Positions 15,605 to 24,129 are shown, counted from the stretch's first letter. The stretch is DNA of 50,501 bases from an uncultured Oscillospiraceae bacterium (GCA_910584285.1 CAJTYK010000011.1:1-50501); one strand, 5' to 3'. A program made the numbers and translations. The notes: generated by a model from the letters alone, not told the origin.

Positions 15605-16182
15605 TATCTCTGCAAAATATAACCTTACGTTATGGGAATAAGGTGGTGCTGGACGGCTTTTCCCTGGAGCTTCCGGAGGAGGGGCTAACCGCCCTGTCCG
15701 GGCCGTCGGGTTGCGGCAAGACCACCCTGCTCCGAGTGTTGGGGGGACTGGCCCGCCCGGAGAGGGGTAAAGTAGATGGCCTTGATCCCTCCCGGGCCGC
15801 CTTCCTGTTCCAGGAGGATCGCCTGCTGCCCTGGCGCACCGTGGGCCAGCACATTACCGATGTGCTCCCCCGTTCCCGCCGGGAGGAACTCCCCCGCTGG
15901 CTGGCCTTCGCCGAGCTGGAGGGCGAGGATCACGCCTACCCCGCCGCCCTGTCCGGAGGGATGGCCCGGCGGCTGGCCCTGGCCCGGTGCGCCGCCCTGG
16001 GCGGGGACGCGCTGCTGCTGGACGAGCCCTTCGCCGGGGTGGATCCGGCCCGGGCCGCCCGGATGCTGGAGCGGCTGCGGGGGCTGGGGGTTCCCGTGGT
16101 GCTGGCCAGCCACCAGGCCCCGGTGCTGGCAGCCTGCGACCGGGTGATCGCCCTGGAGGGGCCGCCGTTGAGACAAGTTTGA
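15601..16182 (+). CDS. ABC importer ATPase (SsuB/TauB-like)
   Basis: 193 residues from a GTG start at 15601, which overlaps the permease stop (GTGA) and follows GAGGGGG. Walker A is GPSGCGKTT, the Q-loop is LFQEDRLLPW, the signature is LSGGMARRLALAR, Walker B is ALLLDEPF and the switch histidine lies in LASHQAP. It is shorter than the usual 240-260 residues, lacking the C-terminal extension, but all nucleotide-binding motifs are intact. It powers the importer encoded by the two preceding genes. Confidence 0.92.
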   Translation: MISLQNITLRYGNKVVLDGFSLELPEEGLTALSGPSGCGKTTLLRVLGGLARPERGKVDGLDPSRAAFLFQEDRLLPWRTVGQHITDVLPRSRREELPRWLAFAELEGEDHAYPAALSGGMARRLALARCAALGGDALLLDEPFAGVDPARAARMLERLRGLGVPVVLASHQAPVLAACDRVIALEGPPLRQV

Positions 16183-16185
16183 AAA

Positions 16186-16213
16186 GGGTTCCCTGCCAAT
16201 TGACAGGGAACCC
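16186..16213 (+). terminator. Hairpin after the ABC importer operon
   Basis: A 10-bp stem (16186-16195 / 16204-16213) right after the ATPase stop codon. No T-run follows, so termination strength is uncertain. Confidence 0.5.
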
Positions 16214-16260
16214 CATACCTGCAAAAAAGTATTTTTGGATGGCCGGTGCTATCCACGGCC

Positions 16261-16389
16261 TACAAGCGCCCTATGACCATGAAGGGCGGGCACGAGTGGT
16301 GGAAGTACGTCTATGATGAGCACTACGACTGCATCATCTGCCCGGCATACCAGCCCTTGGCATACCGTACCACCAACCAGGATGGATAG
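16261..16389 (+). pseudogene. IS1182-type transposase fragment
   Basis: 43 codons in frame from 16261 to a TAG at 16387 encode YKRPMTMKGG, then YVYDEHYDCIICP and YRTTNQDG. This matches, from memory, the region of IS1182-family transposases around the Cys-containing YDEYYDCYICP segment. No start, no catalytic DDE residues and no terminal repeats are visible, so it is a dead internal piece. Confidence 0.7.
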
Positions 16390-16637
16390 CCTGCTGCGAG
16401 TACCTTGCGGACTACTACGCCCCAGGCTGGAACCCCTGGAGTAACAACCCCTACCCCTGCAAGGGCTGCACCCGCCGCCGCTGGTGCCAGGGGGACGACT
16501 GCCCCTTGGAGGAAGCCGAGCCCCCTAACCGGGGGAGCGGTCAGTGCCGAACCCGCCCCCCAGCGTGGCTCCAGGTTTCCCAGCACTCCCAGCAAGGCGG
16601 ACGATGGGACGATGGTGCACAGGGCGGCTTTGTGTAA
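16383..16637 (+). pseudogene. Open fragment with Cys-rich segment, origin unknown
   Basis: The frame ending at TAA 16635-16637 has no good start codon but encodes YYAPGWNPWSNNPYPCKG followed by a CxxC and WCQGDDCP. The Cys spacing looks like a small zinc site. I do not recognise the family; it may be a remnant of a phage or integrated-element gene next to the dead transposase. The rest of 16183-16720 holds nothing else I can support. Confidence 0.3.
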
Positions 16638-16724
16638 AACGCAGGGAAATCCGGTAATACACAGACAAGTTTTCACGAGAAGAACAAAAACCAGACAACT
16701 TTCTGCGAGTTACCCTTTGAGATG

Positions 16725-16754
16725 TTGAATGGCCCCGCCTGTTTGTGTTACAGT
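16725..16754 (+). promoter_or_regulatory. Likely promoter of the tctCBA-sulfatase cluster
   Basis: TTGAAT (16725-16730), 18-bp spacer, TACAGT (16749-16754), about 65 bp upstream of tctC. Confidence 0.5.
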
Positions 16755-16820
16755 AAAGCCATCCCAGGTGCGGCGCGGCACAAGCTGCATCTGACAAAAC
16801 ATGGAAAAGGAGAAATCGCA

Positions 16821-17783
16821 ATGAAAAAGAGGATCCTGAGCATCGGTCTGGCCCTGACCATGCTGGCGGCGCTGCTGGCCGGCTGCGGCAGCAAGAGCGC
16901 CACCTGGAAGGTCACCTGCCCCTGGGCCCCCTCCGGCGTGGCCGCCATGGTGAGCCAGAAGGCCGCCGCCAAGTCCACCGAGTATTCCAAGGACATCACC
17001 CTGGTGGCCGAGGCCATCAAGGGCGACGCCGCCACCGTCAACACCTGGGTCATGGATACCAAGGCCAACGACACCGAGCTGGTGTTTGTGGGCGAGGGCC
17101 TGCTGTCCATCACCTCCATCCTGGATCCCGCCAAGCTGCAATTCGGCTATGAGGACTTCGTGTTTGTGGAGAATCTGTATTCCTCCGTGTTTGTGCTGTC
17201 CGCCGACGCCAAGCTGAATATCAAGAGCATCGCCGACCTGGAGGCCTATGTCCAGGGTGGAAATGAGATCAGCGTGGCCGTCAACGGCGCGGTGGGCTCC
17301 GAGGCGTTCCTGGCCGCTGCCCTGTTCGGCTCCATGGGCGCGGGCGACAAGCTCAAGCTCACCCCCTACCAGTCCGCCGCCGAGGCTGCCCAGGCCGTGG
17401 CCAAGGGCGAGACCAACTTCGCCGTCTCCCACCAGTCCCAGATCCTGGAGACCTTCCAGCAGAACGGCGTGACCATCGTGTGCGCCTTCGACCAGGACGA
17501 CATCGCCGACGGCCCCTTTGCGGGGGTTGAGGGCGTGGGCAAGCACGGCTACCCCTTCTTCCGCAACCGCTGCTTCATCATGGCCCGGGCGGGCACCGAC
17601 GCCGCCAAGGTCTCCGCGCTGAAGGAGCTGTACGGCAAGATCCTGGCGGATAAGGAAGTGGCCGATTGGCTCCAGGACACCATGCTGCTGGAGGTGGACA
17701 CCATGAGTCAGGCGGACGTGGAGGCCCACGTGGAAAATGTGAAGAACATCGTCAACGAGTATAAGGACATCGTTGCCGGCTGA
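16821..17783 (+). CDS. tctC: Tripartite tricarboxylate transporter substrate-binding lipoprotein (TctC/Bug)
   Basis: 320 residues from ATG 16821, which follows AAGGAG; the frame opens further upstream without homology. The signal peptide ends in lipobox LAGC (C22), then a TctC/Bug-fold domain captures an organic anion outside the membrane and feeds the TctBA channel. tctB and tctA follow on the same strand, so this is a complete transporter. Bug proteins bind carboxylates of many kinds; the sulfatase and maturase further down the cluster suggest a sulfated or sulfonated acid, which is inference. Confidence 0.88.
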   Translation: MKKRILSIGLALTMLAALLAGCGSKSATWKVTCPWAPSGVAAMVSQKAAAKSTEYSKDITLVAEAIKGDAATVNTWVMDTKANDTELVFVGEGLLSITSILDPAKLQFGYEDFVFVENLYSSVFVLSADAKLNIKSIADLEAYVQGGNEISVAVNGAVGSEAFLAAALFGSMGAGDKLKLTPYQSAAEAAQAVAKGETNFAVSHQSQILETFQQNGVTIVCAFDQDDIADGPFAGVEGVGKHGYPFFRNRCFIMARAGTDAAKVSALKELYGKILADKEVADWLQDTMLLEVDTMSQADVEAHVENVKNIVNEYKDIVAG

Positions 17784-17866
17784 TCTCTGCCAAAGCTGCC
17801 CAGGGGAACGGGGGAGGCCCCGTTCCCCTGGGCTTTGCGGATAAATGAAACGGAGGGAGATCCTGA

Positions 17867-18382
17867 TTGAAGCAGTTGATTGACCGCGTGGACGCCCGCC
17901 TGGACGCCTGGGGCGCGGCGCTGAAGGGGCGGGAGCTCCGCTTCCCGTCCGACCTGACGGCGGGGATTGTGTTTGCCCTGGTGGGAATTGTGATGCTGCT
18001 GGCCATGCCCAGCCAGATCACGGTGGGCGGGAACGACGTGGTGGACGGACGGGCCTTCCCCACCCTGCTGATGGTGGTGATGCTGATCGCCTGCGCCGCC
18101 CTCATCGGCAAGGAGCTGGTGAAGCTGGCCCGGAAGCAGCCCATCGCCTGGAAAACCGTGAACCTCCTGGTGGAGGTCAAGGCGCTGGTGATCCTGGTCA
18201 TTCTGCTGGTGACCTACCTGCTGTGCAAGGTCACTGGGCTGTTTGTAGTGGGGGCGGTGTTCTGCGTGCTGGGGTTCCTGGCGTTCTTCCGGTGTAAAAA
18301 GTGGAGCTATTATGTTATCACCCTGGTACTGGCGGTGGGCATCTGGTGTGCCTTCCGTTTCGGCCTGGGCGTGAGCTTCTGA
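17867..18382 (+). CDS. tctB: Tripartite tricarboxylate transporter small membrane subunit TctB
   Basis: 171 residues from a TTG start at 17867, preceded by GGAGGGA at a 9-bp distance; no ATG fits. After a charged N-terminus there are four to five membrane spans (about 35-50, 62-80, 100-120, 125-140 and 145-165), the normal TctB layout. It is the small partner of TctA. The TTG start, an unusual choice, may lower its yield. The TctC and TctB genes are 83 bp apart, and that gap contains a GGGGAACGGGG / CCCCGTTCCCC hairpin (about 17798-17830). Confidence 0.85.
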   Translation: MKQLIDRVDARLDAWGAALKGRELRFPSDLTAGIVFALVGIVMLLAMPSQITVGGNDVVDGRAFPTLLMVVMLIACAALIGKELVKLARKQPIAWKTVNLLVEVKALVILVILLVTYLLCKVTGLFVVGAVFCVLGFLAFFRCKKWSYYVITLVLAVGIWCAFRFGLGVSF

Positions 18383-18398
18383 GGGGAGGGGAAAGGCG

Positions 18399-19907
18399 AT
18401 GCTGGAATTTATCGGCCCGGCCAGCGGGCTGCTGTTCACCCTGGAAAACATCCTGTGGATCAACATCGGCGTGTTCATCGGCTCGGTGTTCGCCGCCATC
18501 CCCGGCCTGACGGTGATCCTGTGCGTGATCCTGTTCCTGCCCTTCACCTATCAAATGACCGCCATCCCCGGCATGATGTTCCTGCTGGGCATTTACTGCG
18601 CCGGAGGCTACGGCGGCAGCGTGTCCGCCATCCTGATCAACACCCCCGGCACCCCCCACGCCGCTGCCACCATGCTGGACGGCCACCCGCTGTCCAAGCA
18701 AGGGCGCACCAAGGCGGCGCTGAAGATCGCCCTGTACGCCTCCACCTTCGGCGGGGTGTTCTCCGCGCTGATGCTGCTGTTCCTGGGCCCTCAGGTGGCT
18801 CGGGTGGCCGCCCAGCTGGGCACCGCGGAGTATTTCATGGTGTGCCTGTTCGGCCTGACCATCATCGCCGGCGTGTCCGGCAAGAGCATGATCAAGGGCG
18901 TCATCTCCGCCTGCATCGGCCTGCTGCTCTCCTGCGTCGGCTCGGATCCCATGACGGGCTATGATCGGCTCACCTTCGGGGTGGGGCGGCTGTACCTGGG
19001 GCTGGATCTGGCGGTGTGCCTCATCGGCCTGTTCGCCCTGGTGGAGATCCTGTCCAAGGCGGAGCTGAAGCCGGACGCCCTCCATCTGGATGCCAAAAAG
19101 ATGGAGGACAACGGCGTGATCACCAAGGAGGAGTACAAGCGCATGGCGCGCCCGGTGCTGCTGTCCTCCCTCATCGGCTCCCTGGTGGGCATCATCCCCG
19201 GCACCGGGGCCTCTGAGGCGTCCTGGTTCAGCTACAACACGGCGAAAAATATGTCCAAGCACCCGGAGGAGTTCGGCCACGGCTCGGTGGAGGGCATCGC
19301 CGCCGCCGAGTCCGCCAACAACGCCGTCACCGGCGCCACCCTGATCCCCCTGCTCACCCTGGGCATACCGGGGGACGGCACGGTGGCCATTATGCTGTCC
19401 GCCCTGATGATCAACGGCCTGAACCCCGGTCTGAGCCTGTTCACCACCGACGGGGATATCATGTACGCCATCATGCTGGGCCTGATCCTGGTGAACCTGT
19501 TCATGCTGCTCCAGGGCAAGTTCCTCACCAGGCTGTTCGCTAAGGTAGTGTCCATCCCCCAGGAGATCCTCACCCCCATCATCGTGATCTTCTGCTTTGC
19601 CGGGGCCTACTCGGTGAACAAGAACTATTTCGACGTGAAGGTGGCCCTGGTGTTCGCCGTCATCGCCTGGGTGCTGCGCAAGCTGGATATGCCCGCCGTC
19701 CCCATCCTGCTGGGCATGGTGCTGGGCAACATGACGGAGACCAACTTTCGCCGGGCCCTGCTCATCTCCAACGGCAGCCCCGCCATCTTCTTCAGCAGCA
19801 TTTACTGCATCATTTTCCTGGTTCTGATCGTCGTGGCGGTGGGCACCATCGTGCGCGGCAAGCTGAACGAACGCAAGGCGGCCCAGGCCGCCGGGAAGGA
19901 GCCCTGA
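18399..19907 (+). CDS. tctA: Tripartite tricarboxylate transporter large membrane subunit TctA
   Basis: A 502-residue channel protein with about ten to twelve spans. Two family signatures are present: GGYGGSVSAILINTPGTPHA near residue 70 and IIPGTGASEASWFSY near residue 265, which are the duplicated substrate-path motifs. The ATG follows GGGGAGGGG. Only 3 bp separate its stop from the sulfatase start, and the sulfatase ribosome binding site lies inside tctA, so import and desulfation are translationally linked. Confidence 0.95.
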   Translation: MLEFIGPASGLLFTLENILWINIGVFIGSVFAAIPGLTVILCVILFLPFTYQMTAIPGMMFLLGIYCAGGYGGSVSAILINTPGTPHAAATMLDGHPLSKQGRTKAALKIALYASTFGGVFSALMLLFLGPQVARVAAQLGTAEYFMVCLFGLTIIAGVSGKSMIKGVISACIGLLLSCVGSDPMTGYDRLTFGVGRLYLGLDLAVCLIGLFALVEILSKAELKPDALHLDAKKMEDNGVITKEEYKRMARPVLLSSLIGSLVGIIPGTGASEASWFSYNTAKNMSKHPEEFGHGSVEGIAAAESANNAVTGATLIPLLTLGIPGDGTVAIMLSALMINGLNPGLSLFTTDGDIMYAIMLGLILVNLFMLLQGKFLTRLFAKVVSIPQEILTPIIVIFCFAGAYSVNKNYFDVKVALVFAVIAWVLRKLDMPAVPILLGMVLGNMTETNFRRALLISNGSPAIFFSSIYCIIFLVLIVVAVGTIVRGKLNERKAAQAAGKEP

Positions 19908-19910
19908 TCC

Positions 19911-21263
19911 ATGCCCAATAACATCATCTTCTATTTTACCGACCAGCAGCGCTGGGACACCTGCGGCTGCTTCGGCCAGCCCCTGGATATCACCCCCAAC
20001 CTGGATCGGCTGGCCCGGGAGGGCGTCAAGTTCGACAACGCCTTCTCGCCCCAGCCGGTGTGCGGCCCCTGCCGCGCCCTGTTCCAGACCGGCAAATGGC
20101 CCACCGAGACGGGCTGCTTCCGCAACAACCTCATGCTCCCGGCGGGGGTGAAAACCCTGGGCAGCTATATTGAGGAGGCGGGCTACGAGACGGCCTACAT
20201 CGGCAAATGGCATCTGGCCAGCGACGGCGAGCTGGAGAAGCCCCCGGTGGTGGATCACACCGTCACCGCCATCCCCCAGGAGCTGCGGGGGGGCTACACC
20301 GGCTACTGGCGGGCGGCGGACGTGCTGGAATTCACCTCCCACGGCTATGACGGCTTCGTGTTCGATGAGAACAACAACCGGGTGGACTTCAAAGGCTACC
20401 GGGCGGACTGCATCACCGATCTGGCCCTGCACTTCTTTGACGGGTACGACAGGAAGAAGCCCTTCTTCCTGACCATCTCCCAGATCGAGCCCCACCATCA
20501 GAACGACCGAAAGCACTACGAGGGCCCCAAGGGCTCCAAGGAGCGCTTCAAGGACTTTATTTTGCCGGAGGATCTGAAGACCCTGGGCGGCAACGCCGCA
20601 GAGGAGTACCCGGACTATCTGGGGCAGTGCGCCAGCCTGGACGAGAACCTGGGCCGCCTGGTACAGCGGCTGAAGGAGGAGGGGCTGTATGAGAACACGG
20701 TCATTCTTTTCGCCTCGGATCACGGCTCCCACTTCAAGACCCGCAACCAGGACGGCCACCTCAACGGCTACGACGACTACAAGCGCTCCTGCCACGACGC
20801 GGCCCTCCATGTGCCCCTGGTGATCGCCGGTGGGCCCTTCCGGGGCGGCGTGGCGGTGGAGGACGTGGTGAGCACTGCCAGCCTGCCCAAGACCATCCTG
20901 GCCCTGGCCGGGGTGGACGTGGGGGACGCCATGATCGGGGAAAACCTCCTTGACGTGGTGGAGAAAAAGGACGATAATAGGCTAAACGAGGCCTTCGCCC
21001 AGATCTCGGAGAGCCGGGTGGGCCGGTGCCTGCGCACGCCGGACTACCTGTATTCCATCTACGCCCCCGGCGTCAACGGCGGCGAGTTCGCCGCGGCGGA
21101 GACATACGCCGACGACTTCCTGTACGACATGAGGCGGGATCCTCACCAGTTGAACAACGTGGTGGCCGATCCGGCCTATGCCCAGGTAAAGGCAGAGCTG
21201 CGGGGGCGGCTGCTGAACTGGATCCAGCGGGCGGAGGGAACGCGACCCGTGATTACGGACTAA
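19911..21263 (+). CDS. Type I sulfatase, Cys-type, cytoplasmic
   Basis: A 450-residue alkaline-phosphatase-fold sulfatase that hydrolyses a sulfate ester. The formylglycine signature is C51-G-P-C-R55 in PVCGPCRALFQTGK, so C51 must be oxidised to formylglycine. Metal ligands are seen in FYFTDQQRWDT near the start and in FASDHGSH. There is no signal peptide or lipobox, so it acts in the cytoplasm on an imported substrate. It follows tctA by 3 bp, and a gene for the oxygen-independent Cys-type maturase lies 1.2 kb downstream. The substrate is unknown; lengths and motifs fit arylsulfatase or choline-sulfatase-like groups. Confidence 0.93.
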   Translation: MPNNIIFYFTDQQRWDTCGCFGQPLDITPNLDRLAREGVKFDNAFSPQPVCGPCRALFQTGKWPTETGCFRNNLMLPAGVKTLGSYIEEAGYETAYIGKWHLASDGELEKPPVVDHTVTAIPQELRGGYTGYWRAADVLEFTSHGYDGFVFDENNNRVDFKGYRADCITDLALHFFDGYDRKKPFFLTISQIEPHHQNDRKHYEGPKGSKERFKDFILPEDLKTLGGNAAEEYPDYLGQCASLDENLGRLVQRLKEEGLYENTVILFASDHGSHFKTRNQDGHLNGYDDYKRSCHDAALHVPLVIAGGPFRGGVAVEDVVSTASLPKTILALAGVDVGDAMIGENLLDVVEKKDDNRLNEAFAQISESRVGRCLRTPDYLYSIYAPGVNGGEFAAAETYADDFLYDMRRDPHQLNNVVADPAYAQVKAELRGRLLNWIQRAEGTRPVITD

Positions 21264-21279
21264 GGCTGAAAAAACGAAC

Positions 21280-21314
21280 ACCCAAGGGCGGCAGAGCGCC
21301 GCCCTTGGGTTTCT
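21280..21314 (+). terminator. Hairpin between the sulfatase and regulator genes
   Basis: A 13-bp perfect stem (21280-21292 / 21298-21310) with a 5-nt loop and only a short TTCT. It may partly terminate or process the transcript before the regulator and maturase genes. Confidence 0.6.
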
Positions 21315-21334
21315 GCGCGGAGGAGGGGAGGACA

Positions 21335-22453
21335 ATGGGCGGCCTGGACGGAAAATCGGAGCTGGTGTACCTTTGGGTGCGGGCCTATATTGAGGAGAAC
21401 AAGTTCTCCAGCAGCTTGAAGATCCCCTCGGAAAATGCCCTGAGCCGGAGGCTGTCCGTCAGTCGGGAGACGGTGCGCCGTGCCCTCGACCGACTGGTAG
21501 AGGAGGGGCTGCTCCGCCGGGTGCGAGGGAGCGGCACCTATATCGACAAGGAGGCGGCCCTGTCCTGGGAGCGGGGCGGCAGCGGAGGCCGGCTCAAGGT
21601 GGGGCTGATCCTCCAGGGGCAGGACGGCAACGCCAACTCCAGCCTGATGGACGGGATCCGCAGCGTCCTGCCGCCCGACCAGGTGGATCTGCGCACCTTC
21701 CTGACGGACAACAAATTCGCCAACGAGCGTCGGTGCCTCAACGCGGTGATGGATCAGGGCTTTCAGGGGTTCATTGTGGACGGGGTGAAGGCCAGCCTGC
21801 TCAACCCCAACCTGGACTGCTACCGGCGGATCTATCAGAAGCGCATCCCGGTTATCTTCTACAACAATTACTACAAAAACCTGAAATGCCCCCGGGTGGT
21901 TGTCAATGATCTGAGGTGCGCAGAGGAGCTCATTGGCCTGCTCATCCAGGAGGGCCACCGGAACATCGCCGGGGTGTTTGTCTCCGACAACTACCAGAGC
22001 ATCGAAAAGTTCCAGGGCATGGCCGCCGCCCTGCAAAAGAACGGGGTGGAGTATCAGGACGACTACATCAAGTGGTGCGTCTCCGACGAGGCCCATGGCG
22101 CCCGGTTCGCCCGCTCCATCGACCACTTTTTGAAGCGCCTGCCCCGCTGCACAGCGGTAGTGTGCTGCAACTACATGATCTGCCAGCTGGTGCGCCAGGT
22201 GCTGGAAAAGCAGGGGCGGCGGGTGCCCCAGGACTGCTCCCTGGTGTGCTTCGACTACTCCAACGACGATTGGGAGGAGCAGGGGGTCACCTGTTCCATC
22301 CACCAGGGCTATCGCATCGGCCAGGAGGTGGCCTCCCGGCTGATGCGGATGATCCGAAATAAGGACTGCGACGATCTGGGCTATACCTACGTGCTGGCTC
22401 CCGAGATCTACCTGGGCCGGACCGTGGGCCCCGCCCGGGAGACGGAATTCTGA
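21335..22453 (+). CDS. GntR/LacI-type hybrid transcriptional regulator (AraR-like)
   Basis: 372 residues from ATG 21335, which follows GGAGGGGAGG; the frame opens much earlier but only through the sulfatase gene. Residues 1-75 form a GntR winged helix (IPSENALSRRLSVSRETVRRA), and residues 85-370 form a LacI-type sugar-binding domain. This hybrid layout is that of AraR-like repressors that respond to a small carbohydrate. It lies between the sulfatase and its maturase, so it probably controls the cluster in response to the substrate or its desulfated product. A sugar-type effector domain beside a carboxylate transporter hints at a sugar acid. Confidence 0.88.
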   Translation: MGGLDGKSELVYLWVRAYIEENKFSSSLKIPSENALSRRLSVSRETVRRALDRLVEEGLLRRVRGSGTYIDKEAALSWERGGSGGRLKVGLILQGQDGNANSSLMDGIRSVLPPDQVDLRTFLTDNKFANERRCLNAVMDQGFQGFIVDGVKASLLNPNLDCYRRIYQKRIPVIFYNNYYKNLKCPRVVVNDLRCAEELIGLLIQEGHRNIAGVFVSDNYQSIEKFQGMAAALQKNGVEYQDDYIKWCVSDEAHGARFARSIDHFLKRLPRCTAVVCCNYMICQLVRQVLEKQGRRVPQDCSLVCFDYSNDDWEEQGVTCSIHQGYRIGQEVASRLMRMIRNKDCDDLGYTYVLAPEIYLGRTVGPARETEF

Positions 22454-22475
22454 CGGACAGAGGAGGGAAACCGCC

Positions 22476-23594
22476 ATGCCGCCCCTGAGTATTTTAGTAA
22501 AGCCTGCCTCCAGCGCCTGCAACCTGCGCTGCTCCTACTGCTTTTACGCCGACGAGGCCAGTGCCCGCGCGGTTCCCAACTACGGTCTGATGTCCCGGGA
22601 GGTGAGCCGCGCCCTGATCGAAAAGGCGGCGGGGGCGGCGGAGGGCCGGATCTCCTTCCTGTTTCAGGGCGGGGAGCCCACCCTGGCAGGGCTGGAGTTT
22701 TACCGGAAGTTTGCAGCCCGCGTGGGGGAGATGGCCCCTGCGGGGCTGGCGGTGCAGTATGCCATCCAAACCAACGGGACGCTGCTGGATGGGGAATGGT
22801 GCCGCTTTTTCAGGGAAAATCAGTTTCTGGTGGGGCTCTCTCTGGACGGGAACCGGGAGTGCCATAACCGCTTCCGCCGGGACGGGGCAGGAAAGGGCAC
22901 CTATGATCAGGTGGTACGGGCCGCCCGGTTGCTGGAACGGGCCGGGGTGGAGTTCAATGTGCTCACCGTGGTGACGGGCTATCTGGCCAGACATATCCGA
23001 AGCGTCTTTGCGGCCCTGTGCAAGGGCGGCTTTCGGTACCAGCAGTATATCCCGTGTCTGGATCCGCTGGAGTCGGAGCGGGGCGGACAGGGGTACTCCC
23101 TCTCCCCGGCCCAGTACGGGGAATTTTTGAAAACCCTGTTTGACCTGTGGTATCAGGAGCTGGAGCAGGGGCGGTACTGGTCTATCCGCTATTTTGACAA
23201 CCTGATGTGGATGCTGGACGGGCACGCTCCGGAGCAGTGCTCCATGGGGGGGTGCTGCGGGCTGCAATATCTGGTGGAGGCGGACGGGAGTGTCTATCCC
23301 TGCGATTTCTACGGCCTGGACAGGTGGCGGCTGGGAAGCGTCCTGGACAACGCCTGGACAGAGCTGGATGGGGCCAGGGAGGAGCTGGGCTTTATCCGGG
23401 AGTCGCAGCGTGTGCCGGAGGAGTGCGGCCGTTGCCGGTGGTATCCGTTGTGCCGCAACGGCTGTCGCCGGGATCGACTCATGGAGGAGGGCGGGCTGGG
23501 CCGCAACTACTACTGCGGGGCCTACCGTGATTTCTTTGCCTATGCCCTTCCGCGCCTGGAGCGGGCGAGAAGGCTGCTGCGCATCGGCCCATAA
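22476..23594 (+). CDS. Anaerobic sulfatase-maturating enzyme (radical SAM/SPASM)
   Basis: This enzyme oxidises the active-site Cys (or Ser) of a sulfatase to formylglycine without oxygen, using S-adenosylmethionine. The 372-residue protein has the radical-SAM cluster C15-x3-C19-x2-C22 in SACNLRCSYCFY, the GGEP motif in FLFQGGEPTLAG, and a C-terminal SPASM region with many cysteines (QCSMGGCC, VYPCDFY, CGRCRWYPLCRNGC, YYCGAY) for two more 4Fe-4S clusters. The ATG follows GAGGAGG. Its target is almost surely the sulfatase of the same cluster. Relatives modify peptides, but the conserved CDFYGLDRW region and the context favour anSME. Confidence 0.9.
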   Translation: MPPLSILVKPASSACNLRCSYCFYADEASARAVPNYGLMSREVSRALIEKAAGAAEGRISFLFQGGEPTLAGLEFYRKFAARVGEMAPAGLAVQYAIQTNGTLLDGEWCRFFRENQFLVGLSLDGNRECHNRFRRDGAGKGTYDQVVRAARLLERAGVEFNVLTVVTGYLARHIRSVFAALCKGGFRYQQYIPCLDPLESERGGQGYSLSPAQYGEFLKTLFDLWYQELEQGRYWSIRYFDNLMWMLDGHAPEQCSMGGCCGLQYLVEADGSVYPCDFYGLDRWRLGSVLDNAWTELDGAREELGFIRESQRVPEECGRCRWYPLCRNGCRRDRLMEEGGLGRNYYCGAYRDFFAYALPRLERARRLLRIGP

Positions 23595-23619
23595 AAAACG
23601 CTCCGGGCCGGCGGCAGAC

Positions 23620-23841
23620 AAACGGAGAGGCGCCCGCATGGGCGCCTCTGAGGCAGTCGAAAAAGCCGCTTCTGTTCCGATGACGGGAAGGAAGATAGTG
23701 TGAAAGAAACCCAGGAGGGGTGTCTTTCACGTTCAATCAACGAATTTTTGGAACGTTCTTTGTTCCAAAAATTCGCTCTCTGCGTGGCGAAAAGACTTTT
23801 TCGACACGCTGAGAGGCGCCCGCATGGGCGCCTCTCCGTTT
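23620..23841. repeat. MITE-like element with 46-bp imperfect inverted ends and internal hairpins
   Basis: The left end (23620-23665) and right end (23796-23841) are inverted copies that match at about 38 of 46 positions; each holds its own hairpin GAGGCGCCC / GGGCGCCTC. Inside lie two or three more hairpins: 23700-23730 (13 bp, one mismatch), 23742-23754 / 23762-23774 (13 bp, perfect) and 23782-23809 (12 bp, one mismatch). No open frame fits. This accounts for most of the 300-bp gap between the maturase gene and the DUF378 gene. Confidence 0.6.
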
Positions 23842-23893
23842 GGGCGGCATACCGCCCGGGTTTACGTCAGGGTTCGGATAGGCTCCGCCGCTG

Positions 23894-24112
23894 TTAGGCG
23901 GGGCTGTGCCTGTGGCGGCTCTCCTCCGGGCGGAACAGCAGGGTGAGGCACCACAGGGCGGCCAGGCCCACGATGGTGTAGATGATGCGGGCCAGCCAGG
24001 TGCCGGAGCCGCCGCTGATAAAGGCCACCAGGTCAAAGTTCAGCAGCCCGATGAGCCCCCAGTTCAGCCCGCCGACGATGGACAGGGCCAGGGCGATCTT
24101 GTCCAGAAACAT
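23894..24112 (-). CDS. DUF378 family small membrane protein (YuzA-like)
   Basis: 72 residues with two membrane spans (about 5-28 and 40-60). LSIVGGLNWGLIGLLNFDLV is the DUF378 signature, and the second span follows a Gly-rich loop. The C-terminal tail is short and charged. AAAGGAGGT precedes the ATG at a good distance. Function is unknown across the family; such proteins are common in Firmicutes. It lies downstream of the DUF3048 lipoprotein gene on the same strand, with about 120 bp and a hairpin between. Confidence 0.88.
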   Translation of the reverse strand: MFLDKIALALSIVGGLNWGLIGLLNFDLVAFISGGSGTWLARIIYTIVGLAALWCLTLLFRPEESRHRHSPA

Positions 24113-24129
24113 GGTGCAAACCTCCTTTG

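Noticed and set aside
18318..20810. 830-codon open frame on the minus strand opposite tctA and the sulfatase gene
   Set aside because: It mirrors two well-supported genes in GC-rich DNA, has low-complexity Gly/His/Gln composition and no family motif.
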